A DNA stretch of 64,000 nt. It comes from CAZBDU01 sp964490725. GTDB taxonomy: Bacteria > Spirochaetota > Spirochaetia > SZUA-6 > DRHE01. Of this stretch, positions 1-9,340 are shown piece after piece (within the stretch, counting starts at the first letter, position 1; every line of letters begins with the position of its first letter). The notes under the pieces were generated by a model. The model was not told where the DNA came from. It ran no database searches and saw only the letters and a list, made by a program, of their open reading frames with translations. Where the stretch lies: assembly GCA_964490725.1 (NCBI GenBank), contig CAZBDU010000010.1:29188-93187 (forward strand), in the 5' to 3' direction. Position numbers and translations under genes: made by a program.

Positions 1-1
1 A

Positions 2-469
2 AAGTCTTCGGTGCTTGCCGGACATGTTCTGTCCTCGCTGGTGTTCAACGCCGTTTCCGTCCTGCTCATCCTGCTGTTCGCGTTCGTGCTCGGCTTCAGA
101 ACGGATGCGGGAATCGTCGGCTGGCTCTCGATAAGTGGAATCCTGCTGCTGTTCACGCTTGCGCTGACATGGGTAGCGGTCATGTTCGGCCTGCTCGCCA
201 GGAGTGCCGAAGGAGCGAGTGTTTTCAGCTACCTCGTGCTGGTTCTTCTGTTCATCAGTTCCAGCTTCGTGCCGACCGATACCATGCCCCGGGGTCTCAG
301 AGTATTCGCGGAAAACCAGCCGATGACTCCGATCATCGAGACGTTGCGCTCCCTGATGCTGCATCAGCCGGTGGGAAGGAACGCTCTCGTTGCCGTTCTG
401 TGGTGCGTCGCGATTCTCGCGGCTTCCTATATCGCCGCAATGAGGATCTACAGGCTGAGGAGGGTCTAG
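2..469 (+). CDS. ABC-2 type transporter permease, C-terminal part (5' end outside window)
   Basis: The frame is open from the window edge, so the N-terminus is missing. About 155 residues are visible with at least four hydrophobic segments, a layout typical of the C-terminal half of ABC-2 (drug or polysaccharide export) permeases: two long helices, a loop with PTDTMPRGL, then a last helix before a basic tail (RIYRLRRV). The segment FAENQPMTPIIETLR matches the family's conserved 'NP' loop before the final helix. It would act in the inner membrane with an ATPase encoded upstream. Substrate cannot be inferred. Confidence 0.7.
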   Translation, partial: KSSVLAGHVLSSLVFNAVSVLLILLFAFVLGFRTDAGIVGWLSISGILLLFTLALTWVAVMFGLLARSAEGASVFSYLVLVLLFISSSFVPTDTMPRGLRVFAENQPMTPIIETLRSLMLHQPVGRNALVAVLWCVAILAASYIAAMRIYRLRRV

Positions 470-814
470 ATCTCCTTTCGTAGAGTTGCTCCCGCCGTCA
501 TCCCCGGACGGTACTCCCGCTGTAAGAATGTATCGACGATCCCCTGAGCCGCCGCGCCGCCGCCAGGGCCTCCTCCGTGTCGCATTTCCCTGCGAGGTGG
601 CGCTCGTCTTCATGCTGGTAGCTACTTCCTGCGCAGGAGGTCCAGGGATGCCATGGGCAGAGAGTATGGCAGGACCGCCTCCCCTTGGACAGGACGGCTC
701 CGGGCGCTTCAGGCCGGCCGGTTGGACGCCCCGGGCGGGGATGACTATATTAGGCTGGAACCGCCGGGGGAGGAATCCGGGCAGGAATCGTTGCAATCGG
801 AGAGGAGCGTTTTC
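470..814. other. Intergenic region, 345 bp, no convincing gene
   Basis: Short open frames cross this stretch but none has protein-like composition or a ribosome binding site. It holds the likely promoter of the downstream M16 peptidase gene. Confidence 0.6.
722..751 (+). promoter_or_regulatory. Candidate sigma70 promoter for the M16 peptidase gene
   Basis: TTGGAC (722-727) and TATATT (746-751) are separated by 18 bp and lie 64 bp before the start codon. This is sequence match only. Confidence 0.4.
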
Positions 815-3808
815 ATGGAGGAGAGAGTTCTGAGCGCCGGCTCGGAGGCGAGCGGGTTCCGGGTCACCGCCGTCAGCGAGCTCCCGGAGTATCGCTCCCG
901 GGCGCTGCGCTGCGTGCATCTGGAGACGGGCTGCGAGGTGCTCCATCTGGCCAACCAGGATCCGGAGAACCTGTTCGCCTTCGTGTTCCGTACTCCCCCG
1001 CCGGACGACACCGGGGTGGCTCACATCATCGAGCACGCGGTGCTGTGCGGCTCGCGCCGTTTTCCCCTCAAGGACCCCTTCGTGGTGCTCCTCCAGTCGA
1101 GCATGAACACCTTTCTGAATGCCCTGACCTACCCGGACAAGACGGCCTATCCGGCGGCGAGCCGCCTGCACAAGGACTTCTTCAACCTGCTCGACGTCTA
1201 CGGGGACGCGGTGTTCTTTCCGCTGCTGCGCCGGGAGGCGTTCATGCAGGAGGGCCACCACCTGGAACCGGCCGACCCCGGGCGCCCGGAGGGTGAGCTG
1301 GCCCGGGTGGGGGTGGTGCTCAACGAGATGAAAGGCGCCTTCTCCAGCCCGGAGGCGCTGCTGGCGCAGACCTCCCTGCGGGCGCTGTTTCCCGATACCC
1401 CCTACGGGCACATCTCCGGCGGGGACCCGGAGCAGATCCCCGAGCTGACCTACCAGCGCTTCAAGGAGTTCCACAGCCGCTACTACCACCCCTCCAACTG
1501 CCGCATCTTCCTCTACGGAGACATTCCCACCGCAGAGCTGCTGGCCTTCCTGCAGGAGCGTTTCCTGTCGCAGTTCCGGCACCGGGAAGTGGCCTCGGAG
1601 CTGCCGGAGCAGCCCCGCTGGTCCCGGCCCCGCTTCGTGGAGCGCCGCTACCCGGTGGCGCCCGAGGCGCCGGCCTCCGGGCGCTCCTCGGTGACGCTGA
1701 GCTGGCTGACGGTGCCCGCCACCGAGCCCCTGGACCTTCTGGCCATGGAGGTTGCCACGGAGGCTCTGGTGGGGGACGTGGGCTCTCCCCTGGCACGGGC
1801 CCTCCTGGAAAGCGAGCTGGGCGAGGACCTCTCCCCGGTGACCGGACTGACCGCCGACGTGCGCCAGACGGTGTTCAGTGTGGGGCTGCGCGGCACGGAT
1901 CCCGAGAAGGTGGAGGCGGTGGAGAAGCTCGTGCTGGGAACCCTGCGCCGGCTGGCCAAAGAGGGGATCCCCCCGGAGCGGCTGCAGGCGGCCCTGCACC
2001 GCGTGGAGTTCCGCAACCGCGAGATCCGGCGCGGGGGCCGGCCGTACTCCCTGCGGCTGCTCGCGCGCGCCATGCGCGGCTGGCTGCACGGAGCCGACCC
2101 CCTGGCCACCCTGGAGTTTCGTCCCTGGATGAAACGGCTGCGGAGCCTCCTGGAGGAACGGCCGCGGCTGCTGGAGGAGCTCCTTCTGGCACAGCTGGCG
2201 GACAATCCGCACCGGGCCACGGTGCTGGTGCGCCCCGAGCAGGGGCTGGAAAGGCGCCGCCGGGAGGAGGAGCGCTCCCGCCTGGCCCGCCTGTCCGCGG
2301 GACTCAGCGCCGCCGGGCGGCGCCGCCTGGCGGAGGAGCTGGAGGCGATGCGCCGTTTCCAGGCGCAGCGGGAGCCGGCCGACGGGAAGTCCGGCGTCCC
2401 CACGCTGAGCATCGGCGACCTGCCGCGCCAGGTGGAGCGGATCCCCTCGGAGCGGCGCCAGGAGGCGGGGCGGCCGCTTCTCCTGCACGACCTGTTCACC
2501 GGAGGCATCATCTACCTGGATCTGGCCTTCGATACCACGGGGATCGAGGATCCCTTGAGCACGCTGGTGCCGCTGTTCGGTCTCGCGGTGTGCGGAAGCG
2601 GCCTGCCCGGCCAGCCTTACCACCAGACGGCCTCCAGGCTGTCCCTGCTCACCGGAGGCTTTGGCGCCGGCGCTTCCGCCGGCAGCCACGCGGTGAGCCG
2701 TCGGGCGGGGCAGCGGCTGCTGTTCCGGGTGAAGATGCTGGAGGAAAACCTGGAGGCGGCCCTGGAGATCGTGTTCGACCTCCTGCTGCGCGCGGATTTC
2801 GGCGATCTCAAGCGGCTGGAGAAGCTGGTTCTGGAGCTGCGCAACGATCTGAAGTCCTCCCTGGTGCCGGCGGGGAACCACTACGCCGCCCTCAGGGCGG
2901 CCAGCCGTTTCTCCGAGGCGGCGCAGGTGGAGGAGCGCTGGAGCGGCGTGACGCAGCTGGCCCGCATCCGCGACCTGGCCGCCAGTATGAGGCGGCGCCC
3001 CGAGGAGACGGCGGAGGCGCTCAGGCGGCTGCGGTCCGTGCTGGTGAGCGCCGAGCGCCTGACGATCAACCTCACCTGTCCGGCAGCGGCCGCGGAGCGT
3101 GCGCTCGCAGCGCTGCGCCCCGGGCTGCGGCAGCTGCCCGCCACCGGGGCGGCCTCGCAGGCGGTGCCCGGGGGGCTCTGGGAGCCCGAGGCGGCGTCGG
3201 TGGGGGACGGCTACCGGGCGGAGGGGCTCGCGGTACCGGCGGAGGTGGGATACGTGGCGGCGGTGATGCCGGCGGCCCGGTTCGGCACGGCCGAGCACGC
3301 TCACGAAACGGTGCTGGGCCGCTACCTGGCCACCGGCCCGCTCTGGGAGCGGGTGCGCATGAAGGGGGGCGCCTACGGCGCCGGGGCCTCGGCGGACGGC
3401 CTGGAAGGGCTGTGGACCTTCAGCTCCTATCGCGACCCCAATCCTGCCGGGACCTGGCGGGTGTTCCGCGAGGCCCTCTCGGAGGTGGCCCGGCGCGGGG
3501 TGGAGGCCGGGGAGCTTCAGAGGACCGTCATCGGGACTGTCGGCGCGGAGGACAGACCCCTGTCTCCGGGGGAGCAGGGCTACGTGGCCTTGAACAGGGA
3601 GCTGGCGGGGATCAGCGATCGGGAGCGGCAGCGGCGCCGCGAGCAGACCCTGGCCACGGGCCCCTCGGACCTGAAGGCGGCGGCGGCGCGCCTGCTGAAA
3701 AGCCTGAACGCCTCCTACCTGGCCGTGCTGGCCGGCCGGGACGCCCTGGAGCGGGCGGGGGCCGAGATCCCAGATCTGAGGGCGAACCTGGTCGAGATTC
3801 CAGATTGA
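815..3808 (+). CDS. M16C (presequence protease/insulinase family) zinc metallopeptidase
   Basis: A 997-residue protein of the size and two-lobed build of PreP-like M16C peptidases, which clamp around and degrade short unstructured peptides. The inverted zinc motif HIIEH is at residues 70-74 (H70, E73 catalytic, H74), and the third ligand is E171 in NEMKG. The flanks LCGSRRFPLKDPF and MNTFLNALTYPD are characteristic of the M16C branch. The C-terminal lobe has RMKGGAYGAGA, the substrate-binding R/Y region. The ATG at 815 is preferred over upstream in-frame starts because AGAGGAG lies 8 bp ahead and homology begins soon after. No signal peptide is seen, so it is probably cytoplasmic. Confidence 0.93.
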   Translation: MEERVLSAGSEASGFRVTAVSELPEYRSRALRCVHLETGCEVLHLANQDPENLFAFVFRTPPPDDTGVAHIIEHAVLCGSRRFPLKDPFVVLLQSSMNTFLNALTYPDKTAYPAASRLHKDFFNLLDVYGDAVFFPLLRREAFMQEGHHLEPADPGRPEGELARVGVVLNEMKGAFSSPEALLAQTSLRALFPDTPYGHISGGDPEQIPELTYQRFKEFHSRYYHPSNCRIFLYGDIPTAELLAFLQERFLSQFRHREVASELPEQPRWSRPRFVERRYPVAPEAPASGRSSVTLSWLTVPATEPLDLLAMEVATEALVGDVGSPLARALLESELGEDLSPVTGLTADVRQTVFSVGLRGTDPEKVEAVEKLVLGTLRRLAKEGIPPERLQAALHRVEFRNREIRRGGRPYSLRLLARAMRGWLHGADPLATLEFRPWMKRLRSLLEERPRLLEELLLAQLADNPHRATVLVRPEQGLERRRREEERSRLARLSAGLSAAGRRRLAEELEAMRRFQAQREPADGKSGVPTLSIGDLPRQVERIPSERRQEAGRPLLLHDLFTGGIIYLDLAFDTTGIEDPLSTLVPLFGLAVCGSGLPGQPYHQTASRLSLLTGGFGAGASAGSHAVSRRAGQRLLFRVKMLEENLEAALEIVFDLLLRADFGDLKRLEKLVLELRNDLKSSLVPAGNHYAALRAASRFSEAAQVEERWSGVTQLARIRDLAASMRRRPEETAEALRRLRSVLVSAERLTINLTCPAAAAERALAALRPGLRQLPATGAASQAVPGGLWEPEAASVGDGYRAEGLAVPAEVGYVAAVMPAARFGTAEHAHETVLGRYLATGPLWERVRMKGGAYGAGASADGLEGLWTFSSYRDPNPAGTWRVFREALSEVARRGVEAGELQRTVIGTVGAEDRPLSPGEQGYVALNRELAGISDRERQRRREQTLATGPSDLKAAAARLLKSLNASYLAVLAGRDALERAGAEIPDLRANLVEIPD

Positions 3809-3925
3809 AGCGGGCCTCCAGATCGATCGGCGAATATCGGCGGAACGGCGGTTTTCCAAAGGCGCCGATATGTGGTACCGTTGTGCCCCTGAGCCGGCGT
3901 CCGGGCGCCGGTGGAACGCACTGCG

Positions 3926-4852
3926 ATGAACATGGAAGTATTCGTTCTCGGCACAGGCGGCATGATGCCGCTGCCCGGACGCAGTCTGACCTCGGTGCTG
4001 CTGCGCAGGGAAGGGGAGCTGCTGCTCTTCGACTGCGGCGAGGGCACGCAGGTCTCCCTGCGGCGGCTCAACCTGCGGTGGAAGAAGATCTCCGCGATCC
4101 TGGTCTCCCACACCCACGCCGATCACGTCACCGGCATTCCGGGAATCCTGATGCTCTCCTCCCAGGTGGAGCGGGAGGAGCCGCTGTACATCATCGGGCC
4201 GCCCAAGATCCGCGAATACGTGGAGGCCAGCCGGCGGATCCTGGACATGTACATCAACTACGAGATCGTCGTGGTCGAGGTGGAGGATGCTGGGGTCGTC
4301 TGGGAGGGGGCCGGCTACAGCGTGCGCGCCTTTCCCCTGGTTCACTCCAAGCCCTGCGTGGGTTTCGTCCTGGAGGAAGAGATGCGCCCGGGAGTGTTCA
4401 TGCCCCAGGCTGCCCTGGAGCTGGGAGTCCCCCGCGGACCCCTGTGGTCGGTCCTGCAGTCCGGACAGCCGGTGGAGCTCCCCGGGGGCTCGGTCGTTCG
4501 CCCCGAGCAGGTCATGGGTGAAAGGCGCAAGGGGCGGAAGTTCGCCTTCATGACGGACACCTCCTACGTGCAGGAAGCCTCCCGGGAGGTGGAGGGTGCG
4601 GACCTGCTGATCTGCGAAGGGATGTTCTCCGAAGAGCTGCGGGAGGACGCCGGGGAGAAGAAGCACCTCACCGCGCGCCAGGCCGGCCGGATCGCCCAGC
4701 GGGCGGGCGTGGGGCGGTTGGGGCTGATCCACTACAGCCCCCGGTACACCGAGCGCGACCTGAAGGTGCTGCTCCACGAGGCGCGCGCCGTGTTCCCGCG
4801 GACCTTCCTCACCCGGGACCTCCAGACGCTGGAGCTCCCCTATCCGGAGTAG
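3926..4852 (+). CDS. rnz: Ribonuclease Z (tRNA 3'-endonuclease)
   Basis: A metallo-beta-lactamase-fold enzyme of 308 residues, the normal length for bacterial RNase Z (short form). It matures tRNA 3' ends by endonucleolytic cleavage. The HTHADH motif at residues 62-67 supplies zinc ligands and the catalytic aspartate. Further family motifs are FDCGEGTQ, FMTDTSY, and the C-terminal HLTARQAG and IHYSPRY. The start could also be the ATG six bases later or a GTG at 3911; the 3926 ATG is a compromise and no strong Shine-Dalgarno decides it. It appears to be a single transcription unit. Confidence 0.92.
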   Translation: MNMEVFVLGTGGMMPLPGRSLTSVLLRREGELLLFDCGEGTQVSLRRLNLRWKKISAILVSHTHADHVTGIPGILMLSSQVEREEPLYIIGPPKIREYVEASRRILDMYINYEIVVVEVEDAGVVWEGAGYSVRAFPLVHSKPCVGFVLEEEMRPGVFMPQAALELGVPRGPLWSVLQSGQPVELPGGSVVRPEQVMGERRKGRKFAFMTDTSYVQEASREVEGADLLICEGMFSEELREDAGEKKHLTARQAGRIAQRAGVGRLGLIHYSPRYTERDLKVLLHEARAVFPRTFLTRDLQTLELPYPE

Positions 4853-4965
4853 GGCCCCGGCCAGCCCGGCGGCGGCCGCAGCGGGTCTTGACCCGTCTTG
4901 ACCCTTGTGGATACCCTATACCGAAGTTTCGCCGGTCCCGAACCAAGCGGACAGAAGGGTTTCGC

Positions 4966-5910
4966 ATGATAGAAGTGACGGAATTGGGAAAACGCTACGG
5001 TGCCGTGGAGGCAGTCCGCGGCGTGAGTTTCAGCATCGGCGCCGGAGAGGTCGTGGGCCTGCTGGGCCCGAACGGCGCAGGCAAGACCACCATCATGAAG
5101 ATCCTCACCTGCTTCATGTTCCCGACCTACGGGTCGGCAAAGGTGAATGACTTCGACATCTACGAGCAGCCCCTGGAGATCAAGAGATCTCTGGGCTATC
5201 TGCCGGAGAACGCGCCGCTGTACACGGACCTGAGCGTCATGGAGTACCTGGACTTCGTGGCGGAAGCTCGCTCCCTGACGGCGGGGCGCAAGAGAGAGCG
5301 AATCGAAGAGGTGATCGAAGAGTGCGGGCTGGCCCGGGTGGTGTACCGGCCCATCGAGACCATCTCCAAGGGGTTCAGGCAGCGCACGGGGCTTGCCCAG
5401 GCCATCGTTCACGATCCCAGTATTCTGATCCTGGACGAGCCCACCACGGGGTTGGACCCCAACCAGATCATCGAGATCCGCCAGCTCATCAAGCGGCTGG
5501 GCAAGGAGAAGACGGTGATCCTCTGCACCCACATTCTCCAGGAGGTGGAAGCCACCTGCGATCGGGTGATGATCCTCAACGAGGGTCGCATCGTGGCCAA
5601 GGGCACCGCGGAGGAGATCAACCGGGAGATGAGGGGAGAGACGCTGCTGGAGCTCACGGTCAAAGGCGCCCCCTCGCCGGGAGCCAGCCTGGGCAGGGTG
5701 CCCGGCGTGAAAGCGGTGCTCGGAACGGCCGCCGAAGCGGATCGTCATCAGGTACGGCTGTCCCTGGTCCCCGATTCGGGGGCGGAGGAAGCCGTGTTCG
5801 ACTGGGCGGTGCGCGAGGGGTACAAGATCCTGTCCATGGTCCCCCAGCACGTCAGCCTGGAAGACATCTTCATCAAGCTCACCCGGGAGGGTGCCGGCAA
5901 TGTTCAGTAA
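4966..5910 (+). CDS. ABC transporter ATP-binding protein, GldA-like
   Basis: A 314-residue nucleotide-binding subunit with Walker A GPNGAGKT (34-41), signature SKGFRQRTGLAQA, Walker B ILILDEPTTGLDP and a long C-terminal extension, as in GldA and other ABC-2 exporter ATPases. It overlaps the next permease gene by 11 bp and heads a four-gene operon (ATPase, permease, GldG-like, DUF4340). This set occurs in gliding Bacteroidetes but also in spirochaetes and many non-gliding bacteria, so a gliding role should not be assumed. The ATG follows AGAAGG. Confidence 0.92.
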   Translation: MIEVTELGKRYGAVEAVRGVSFSIGAGEVVGLLGPNGAGKTTIMKILTCFMFPTYGSAKVNDFDIYEQPLEIKRSLGYLPENAPLYTDLSVMEYLDFVAEARSLTAGRKRERIEEVIEECGLARVVYRPIETISKGFRQRTGLAQAIVHDPSILILDEPTTGLDPNQIIEIRQLIKRLGKEKTVILCTHILQEVEATCDRVMILNEGRIVAKGTAEEINREMRGETLLELTVKGAPSPGASLGRVPGVKAVLGTAAEADRHQVRLSLVPDSGAEEAVFDWAVREGYKILSMVPQHVSLEDIFIKLTREGAGNVQ

Positions 5911-6625
5911 TATCGTACCTGTGCTCAAGAAGGAGCTCAAATCATACTTCAACTCGCCCATCGCCTACATCGTGGTAGTGACGTTCCTGGTCTTCTCCGC
6001 GGTGTGGCTGTTCTACCTGCAGACGTTCTTCGCACGGAACGTCGCCTCGCTGCGCCCGCTGTTCAGCGTGATCCCGCTGGTGTTCATCATCGTGATGCCG
6101 GCCCTGACCATGCGCAGCTGGGCCGAGGAGAAGAAACAGGGCACCGTGGAGGTGCTCCTGACCATGCCGTTTCGGGAGTCGACCCTGGTGGCCGGCAAGT
6201 ACCTGGCGGCGCTGTGCCTGCTCGTGATCATGATCGTGCTGACGCTGCCCATCCCGCTGCTCCTGACGCAGTTCGGCAGCTTCGACGCGGGAGAGATCTT
6301 TGGCCAGTACCTGGGGGTGCTGCTCATAGGCGGCGCCGGCCTGGCGGTGGGTCTGTTCATCTCCTCGCTGGCCACCAACCAGATCAGCGCGTTTCTGATC
6401 ACCCTGTTCGTGCTGCTGGTGTTCACCCTGATCTCACAGCTCACCGTGGTGTTCAGCCTGCCCATCTGGCTGGCACGAACGTTGAGCTATCTCTCGCTGG
6501 ACAGCCACTTCGAGAGCTTCCAGAAGGGGCTGATCGACACGCGGGACCTGGCTTTCTACGTGCTGGTGATCGGGATGTTTCTCTACCTGAACATGAAGAC
6601 TCTGGTCTTCACGAAGTGGTCCTGA
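5900..6625 (+). CDS. ABC transporter permease, GldF-like
   Basis: A 241-residue membrane protein with six predicted helices. It has the ABC-2 hallmarks MRSWAEEKKQGTVEVLLTMP and FRESTLVAGKYLA after the first periplasmic loop. The start at 5900 is chosen because GGGAGG lies 10 bp upstream; the GTG at 5891 would have no site. The gene is translationally coupled to the ATPase gene by overlap and followed 10 bp later by the GldG-like gene, so the products likely form one exporter complex. Confidence 0.9.
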   Translation: MFSNIVPVLKKELKSYFNSPIAYIVVVTFLVFSAVWLFYLQTFFARNVASLRPLFSVIPLVFIIVMPALTMRSWAEEKKQGTVEVLLTMPFRESTLVAGKYLAALCLLVIMIVLTLPIPLLLTQFGSFDAGEIFGQYLGVLLIGGAGLAVGLFISSLATNQISAFLITLFVLLVFTLISQLTVVFSLPIWLARTLSYLSLDSHFESFQKGLIDTRDLAFYVLVIGMFLYLNMKTLVFTKWS

Positions 6626-6635
6626 GGACGAGCCG

Positions 6636-8237
6636 ATGAGAAAGAGAAATGCCGAAATAGTGGTCTTCGCTCTCGCCCTGGCGATCGTGCTGGCAGTTGG
6701 GCTCAACACCAGCCGGTTCTTCTTTCGCCTGGATCTGACGGAGAACAAGGCCTTCACGATCTCCAGGGTCTCCCGGCAGCTGTTCCAGGAGATTCCCAAC
6801 GAGGTGTACATCACCTACTACGTCTCCGACAAGCTGCGGTCCCTGTACTCCTTTCCCGCGCAGATCGCCGATCTGCTGAACGAGTACGCCGCCTATTCCC
6901 GGGGCAAGATCCGGGTCACCGTGACGGACCCGGTAACCTCGGGGGAGCTGACCAAGGCGGAGAGCCTGGGCGTCTATCCCCAGCAGATCCAGGTGGTGGA
7001 GCGAGACCAGCGCAGCTACGCCCAGGTCTACTCCGGGATCGTCATCCAGTACCTGGATCGGTTCGAGACCATCCCGCTGGTCTTTCGCCTGGAGAGCCTG
7101 GAGTACGACCTGACCTCCAAGATCCGCAAGACCGTGACCAACCAAGAGCGGGTGGTGGGCCTCCTGGTGGGGGACGCAAGCCGCGACCCGCAGCAGGATT
7201 TCGCCACCCTGTCGACGAACCTGGCCGGTGATTTCACCGTGAGGACGATCCAGCGCGGAGAGGAGATCCCCAGCGAAGTGGACGCGCTGTTCGTGTTGGG
7301 GACTCAGGATCTGGACACCTTCGACCTGTTTCCCATCGACCAGTTCGTGATGCGGGGGGGAAAGGTGTTGTTCGCCTCCGAGGGCTTGAGGATGGATCTC
7401 AGGAGGGGCCTGCAGGCAACGAAGCTCGAGAACACCGCCGCGCTCCAGATGCTCGAGTCCTACGGGGTGCGGGTGGAGCAGAAGTTCGTCCTGGACAAGT
7501 ACGCCCAGAACTTTCGGATCCCGCGGCAGGTCTTCGGGCAGGTCATGTGGCAGATCATGGACAAGTACCCGTTCTGGATCACCGTCGCGGAGCAAGACGT
7601 CTCGCGGGACAACCCCATCACGGCCCGGTTTTCCGGCCTGGACCTCTACTGGGCCAGCCCGTTGCAGCTGATCGCGCGCCAGGGGGTGGAGGAGCAGCCC
7701 CTGGTGAAGACCACTCCGCAGGGCTGGTCCATGGACGAGCCGTTCGAGACGTCGCCGAACCGCGCTTCGATGCTCATGATGACGAGCCACGATACCGAGG
7801 GACAGTACACTCTGGCCGCGGCGCTGAGCGGCACTTTCGACAGCTACTTCAAAGACCGGCCCATTCCCACCCGGGAGGGAGAGACCCGCGACTGGAAGAA
7901 GGGCCCCTCCCGCTCCCCGCAGACGCGGATCCTGGTGGTGGGGGACGCGGATTTCGCCAGCGAAATCTACCAGTACACGGAGGCCACCTACAACATGGAA
8001 TTTCTGGCCAATGCGGCCGAATGGCTTACCAGCTCGGACGACCTGCTGGAGATCAAGACCCGCGTGGCCCGGGACCTGCGGTTGAACAGGATCCAGGACC
8101 AGAACGCCCGCCTGCAGGCGGCCCTGTTCACCCAGGTGATCACCGTGGTGATCGTGCCGCTCCTGGTTATCGGGTTCGGCATTGCGAGGTTCCTGCTGCG
8201 GCGCAGGAAGAGCGCCTCCAGAGTGGAGGAGGGTTGA
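6636..8237 (+). CDS. GldG-like ABC transporter auxiliary membrane protein
   Basis: A 533-residue protein with an N-terminal membrane anchor (about residues 7-24), the family motif DLTENKAFTIS just after it, a large extracytoplasmic domain, and a C-terminal helix followed by RRRKS. This is the architecture of the GldG/ABC_transp_aux family, whose soluble domain resembles the IFT52/DUF4350 fold. It lies between the permease and the DUF4340 gene and is presumably part of the same exporter. Its biochemical role is unknown. Confidence 0.88.
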   Translation: MRKRNAEIVVFALALAIVLAVGLNTSRFFFRLDLTENKAFTISRVSRQLFQEIPNEVYITYYVSDKLRSLYSFPAQIADLLNEYAAYSRGKIRVTVTDPVTSGELTKAESLGVYPQQIQVVERDQRSYAQVYSGIVIQYLDRFETIPLVFRLESLEYDLTSKIRKTVTNQERVVGLLVGDASRDPQQDFATLSTNLAGDFTVRTIQRGEEIPSEVDALFVLGTQDLDTFDLFPIDQFVMRGGKVLFASEGLRMDLRRGLQATKLENTAALQMLESYGVRVEQKFVLDKYAQNFRIPRQVFGQVMWQIMDKYPFWITVAEQDVSRDNPITARFSGLDLYWASPLQLIARQGVEEQPLVKTTPQGWSMDEPFETSPNRASMLMMTSHDTEGQYTLAAALSGTFDSYFKDRPIPTREGETRDWKKGPSRSPQTRILVVGDADFASEIYQYTEATYNMEFLANAAEWLTSSDDLLEIKTRVARDLRLNRIQDQNARLQAALFTQVITVVIVPLLVIGFGIARFLLRRRKSASRVEEG

Positions 8238-8240
8238 GCC

Positions 8241-9281
8241 ATGATGCTCGAGTTCAGACGCAAAGTACTCATCATGAGCGCGGTGCTGGGCGTGCTGGTG
8301 GTGGCCTACGTGCTGGGCCTGGTGTTCTCGCCGGCCAGCGTGCGCCGGCGGGAGACCCAGACGCCGCTGTTTTCCATCCTCAGCGAGGAGGTGGTGAGCC
8401 AGGTGCAGCTGAAGAGCCCCGACGGCAGCCTGACACTCTCGAAGGAGGGGGACAGCTGGACGGTGCCGGTGAACGGCGTGGATTTCCCCGCCGCCGAGAG
8501 CCGCATCCAGGGGCTGGTGGATCATCTGGTGGGGCTCAAGCGAATCCAAACGGTGACCCAGAATCCCGAGGAGTGGGGCACCTTCGAGGTGGGAAAGGAT
8601 GCACCCCGCCGCCTGGCGCTCCTGGATGCTCAGGGCAAGGCGGTGGCCGACCTGCTGATCGGCAAGGAAGGAACCGGCGGGCAGGGCACCTACGTGCGGA
8701 TCCAGGGCTCGGACACGGTGATCCTGGTGGACAAGTCCTTCGACTACTATCTCAACGTCACCCCCAAGTTCTGGTCGTACCTGCGGGTGTTCCCCAAGGA
8801 CCTGGAGGGAAGAGATCTCAACCGCATCTCCGTGCGGAGCTCCGTCAAGCTGGGCGACTCTCAGGGAGACACGCTCCGCTACACCCTGACCCTGGGTGAC
8901 AAGGGAAGCTGGCAGGTCGAGCAGCCGGCGCGCCCGGGTCTTGCCCTCTCCGACAAGGAGGTGGACCAGGTGGCGAACTCCCTGGCCGGTTTCGAGGGCA
9001 CGGAGTTCGTGGCCGGGATCTCGGACGAGCAGGCGGGGCTGACCAGGCCCCAGGCGGAGGTGCTGTTCGACACCACCGGCAAGCAGTCCTACCGCCTGCT
9101 GGTGGGGAAAGCCGCCGGCGAGAAGCAGTACTACGTGAAGCTTGCCGGCGAGACGTTCAGCTACCGGGCGGCGAGCTGGCGGTTGGAGAACATCCTCAAA
9201 CCGCTGGAGGACCTGGTGGAAAAACCCGAGGAGAGCGCCGCGAGCGCAGCCAAGGAGGGCGGCGGGCAGGCCGGGCAGTAG
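8241..9281 (+). CDS. DUF4340 domain protein, membrane-anchored
   Basis: A 346-residue protein with one N-terminal transmembrane segment (about 11-28) and a beta-rich exterior containing tandem DUF4340-like units (W-x-V-P segments, then VADLLIGKEGTGGQGTYVR and YRLLVGKAAGEKQYYVK). It starts 3 bp after the GldG-like stop and is the last gene of the exporter operon, an association widespread for DUF4340. It ends in an Ala/Glu/Gly-rich tail. The function is unknown; scaffolding or substrate recognition on the outer face is an inference. Confidence 0.85.
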   Translation: MMLEFRRKVLIMSAVLGVLVVAYVLGLVFSPASVRRRETQTPLFSILSEEVVSQVQLKSPDGSLTLSKEGDSWTVPVNGVDFPAAESRIQGLVDHLVGLKRIQTVTQNPEEWGTFEVGKDAPRRLALLDAQGKAVADLLIGKEGTGGQGTYVRIQGSDTVILVDKSFDYYLNVTPKFWSYLRVFPKDLEGRDLNRISVRSSVKLGDSQGDTLRYTLTLGDKGSWQVEQPARPGLALSDKEVDQVANSLAGFEGTEFVAGISDEQAGLTRPQAEVLFDTTGKQSYRLLVGKAAGEKQYYVKLAGETFSYRAASWRLENILKPLEDLVEKPEESAASAAKEGGGQAGQ

Positions 9282-9300
9282 CGCCTCGCACGGAGGGGGT

Positions 9301-9328
9301 GCGCCTGCCGGCCGGAGCCCGCAGGCGC
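9301..9328. terminator. Hairpin between convergent genes
   Basis: GCGCCTGC (9301-9308) and GCAGGCGC (9321-9328) form a perfect 8-bp stem in the 59-bp gap between two convergent genes. There is no T-run, so it may terminate weakly or only stabilise 3' ends. Confidence 0.4.
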
Positions 9329-9340
9329 CTCCGCAGCGCC

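Noticed and set aside
2590..4521. A 643-codon plus-strand frame over the end of the M16 gene and RNase Z
   Set aside because: It is an alternative frame of two well-supported genes, made of Gly/Arg/Ala strings.
6609..8549. A 646-codon minus-strand frame
   Set aside because: It is antisense to the GldG-like and DUF4340 genes, with His/Gln/Leu-rich composition.
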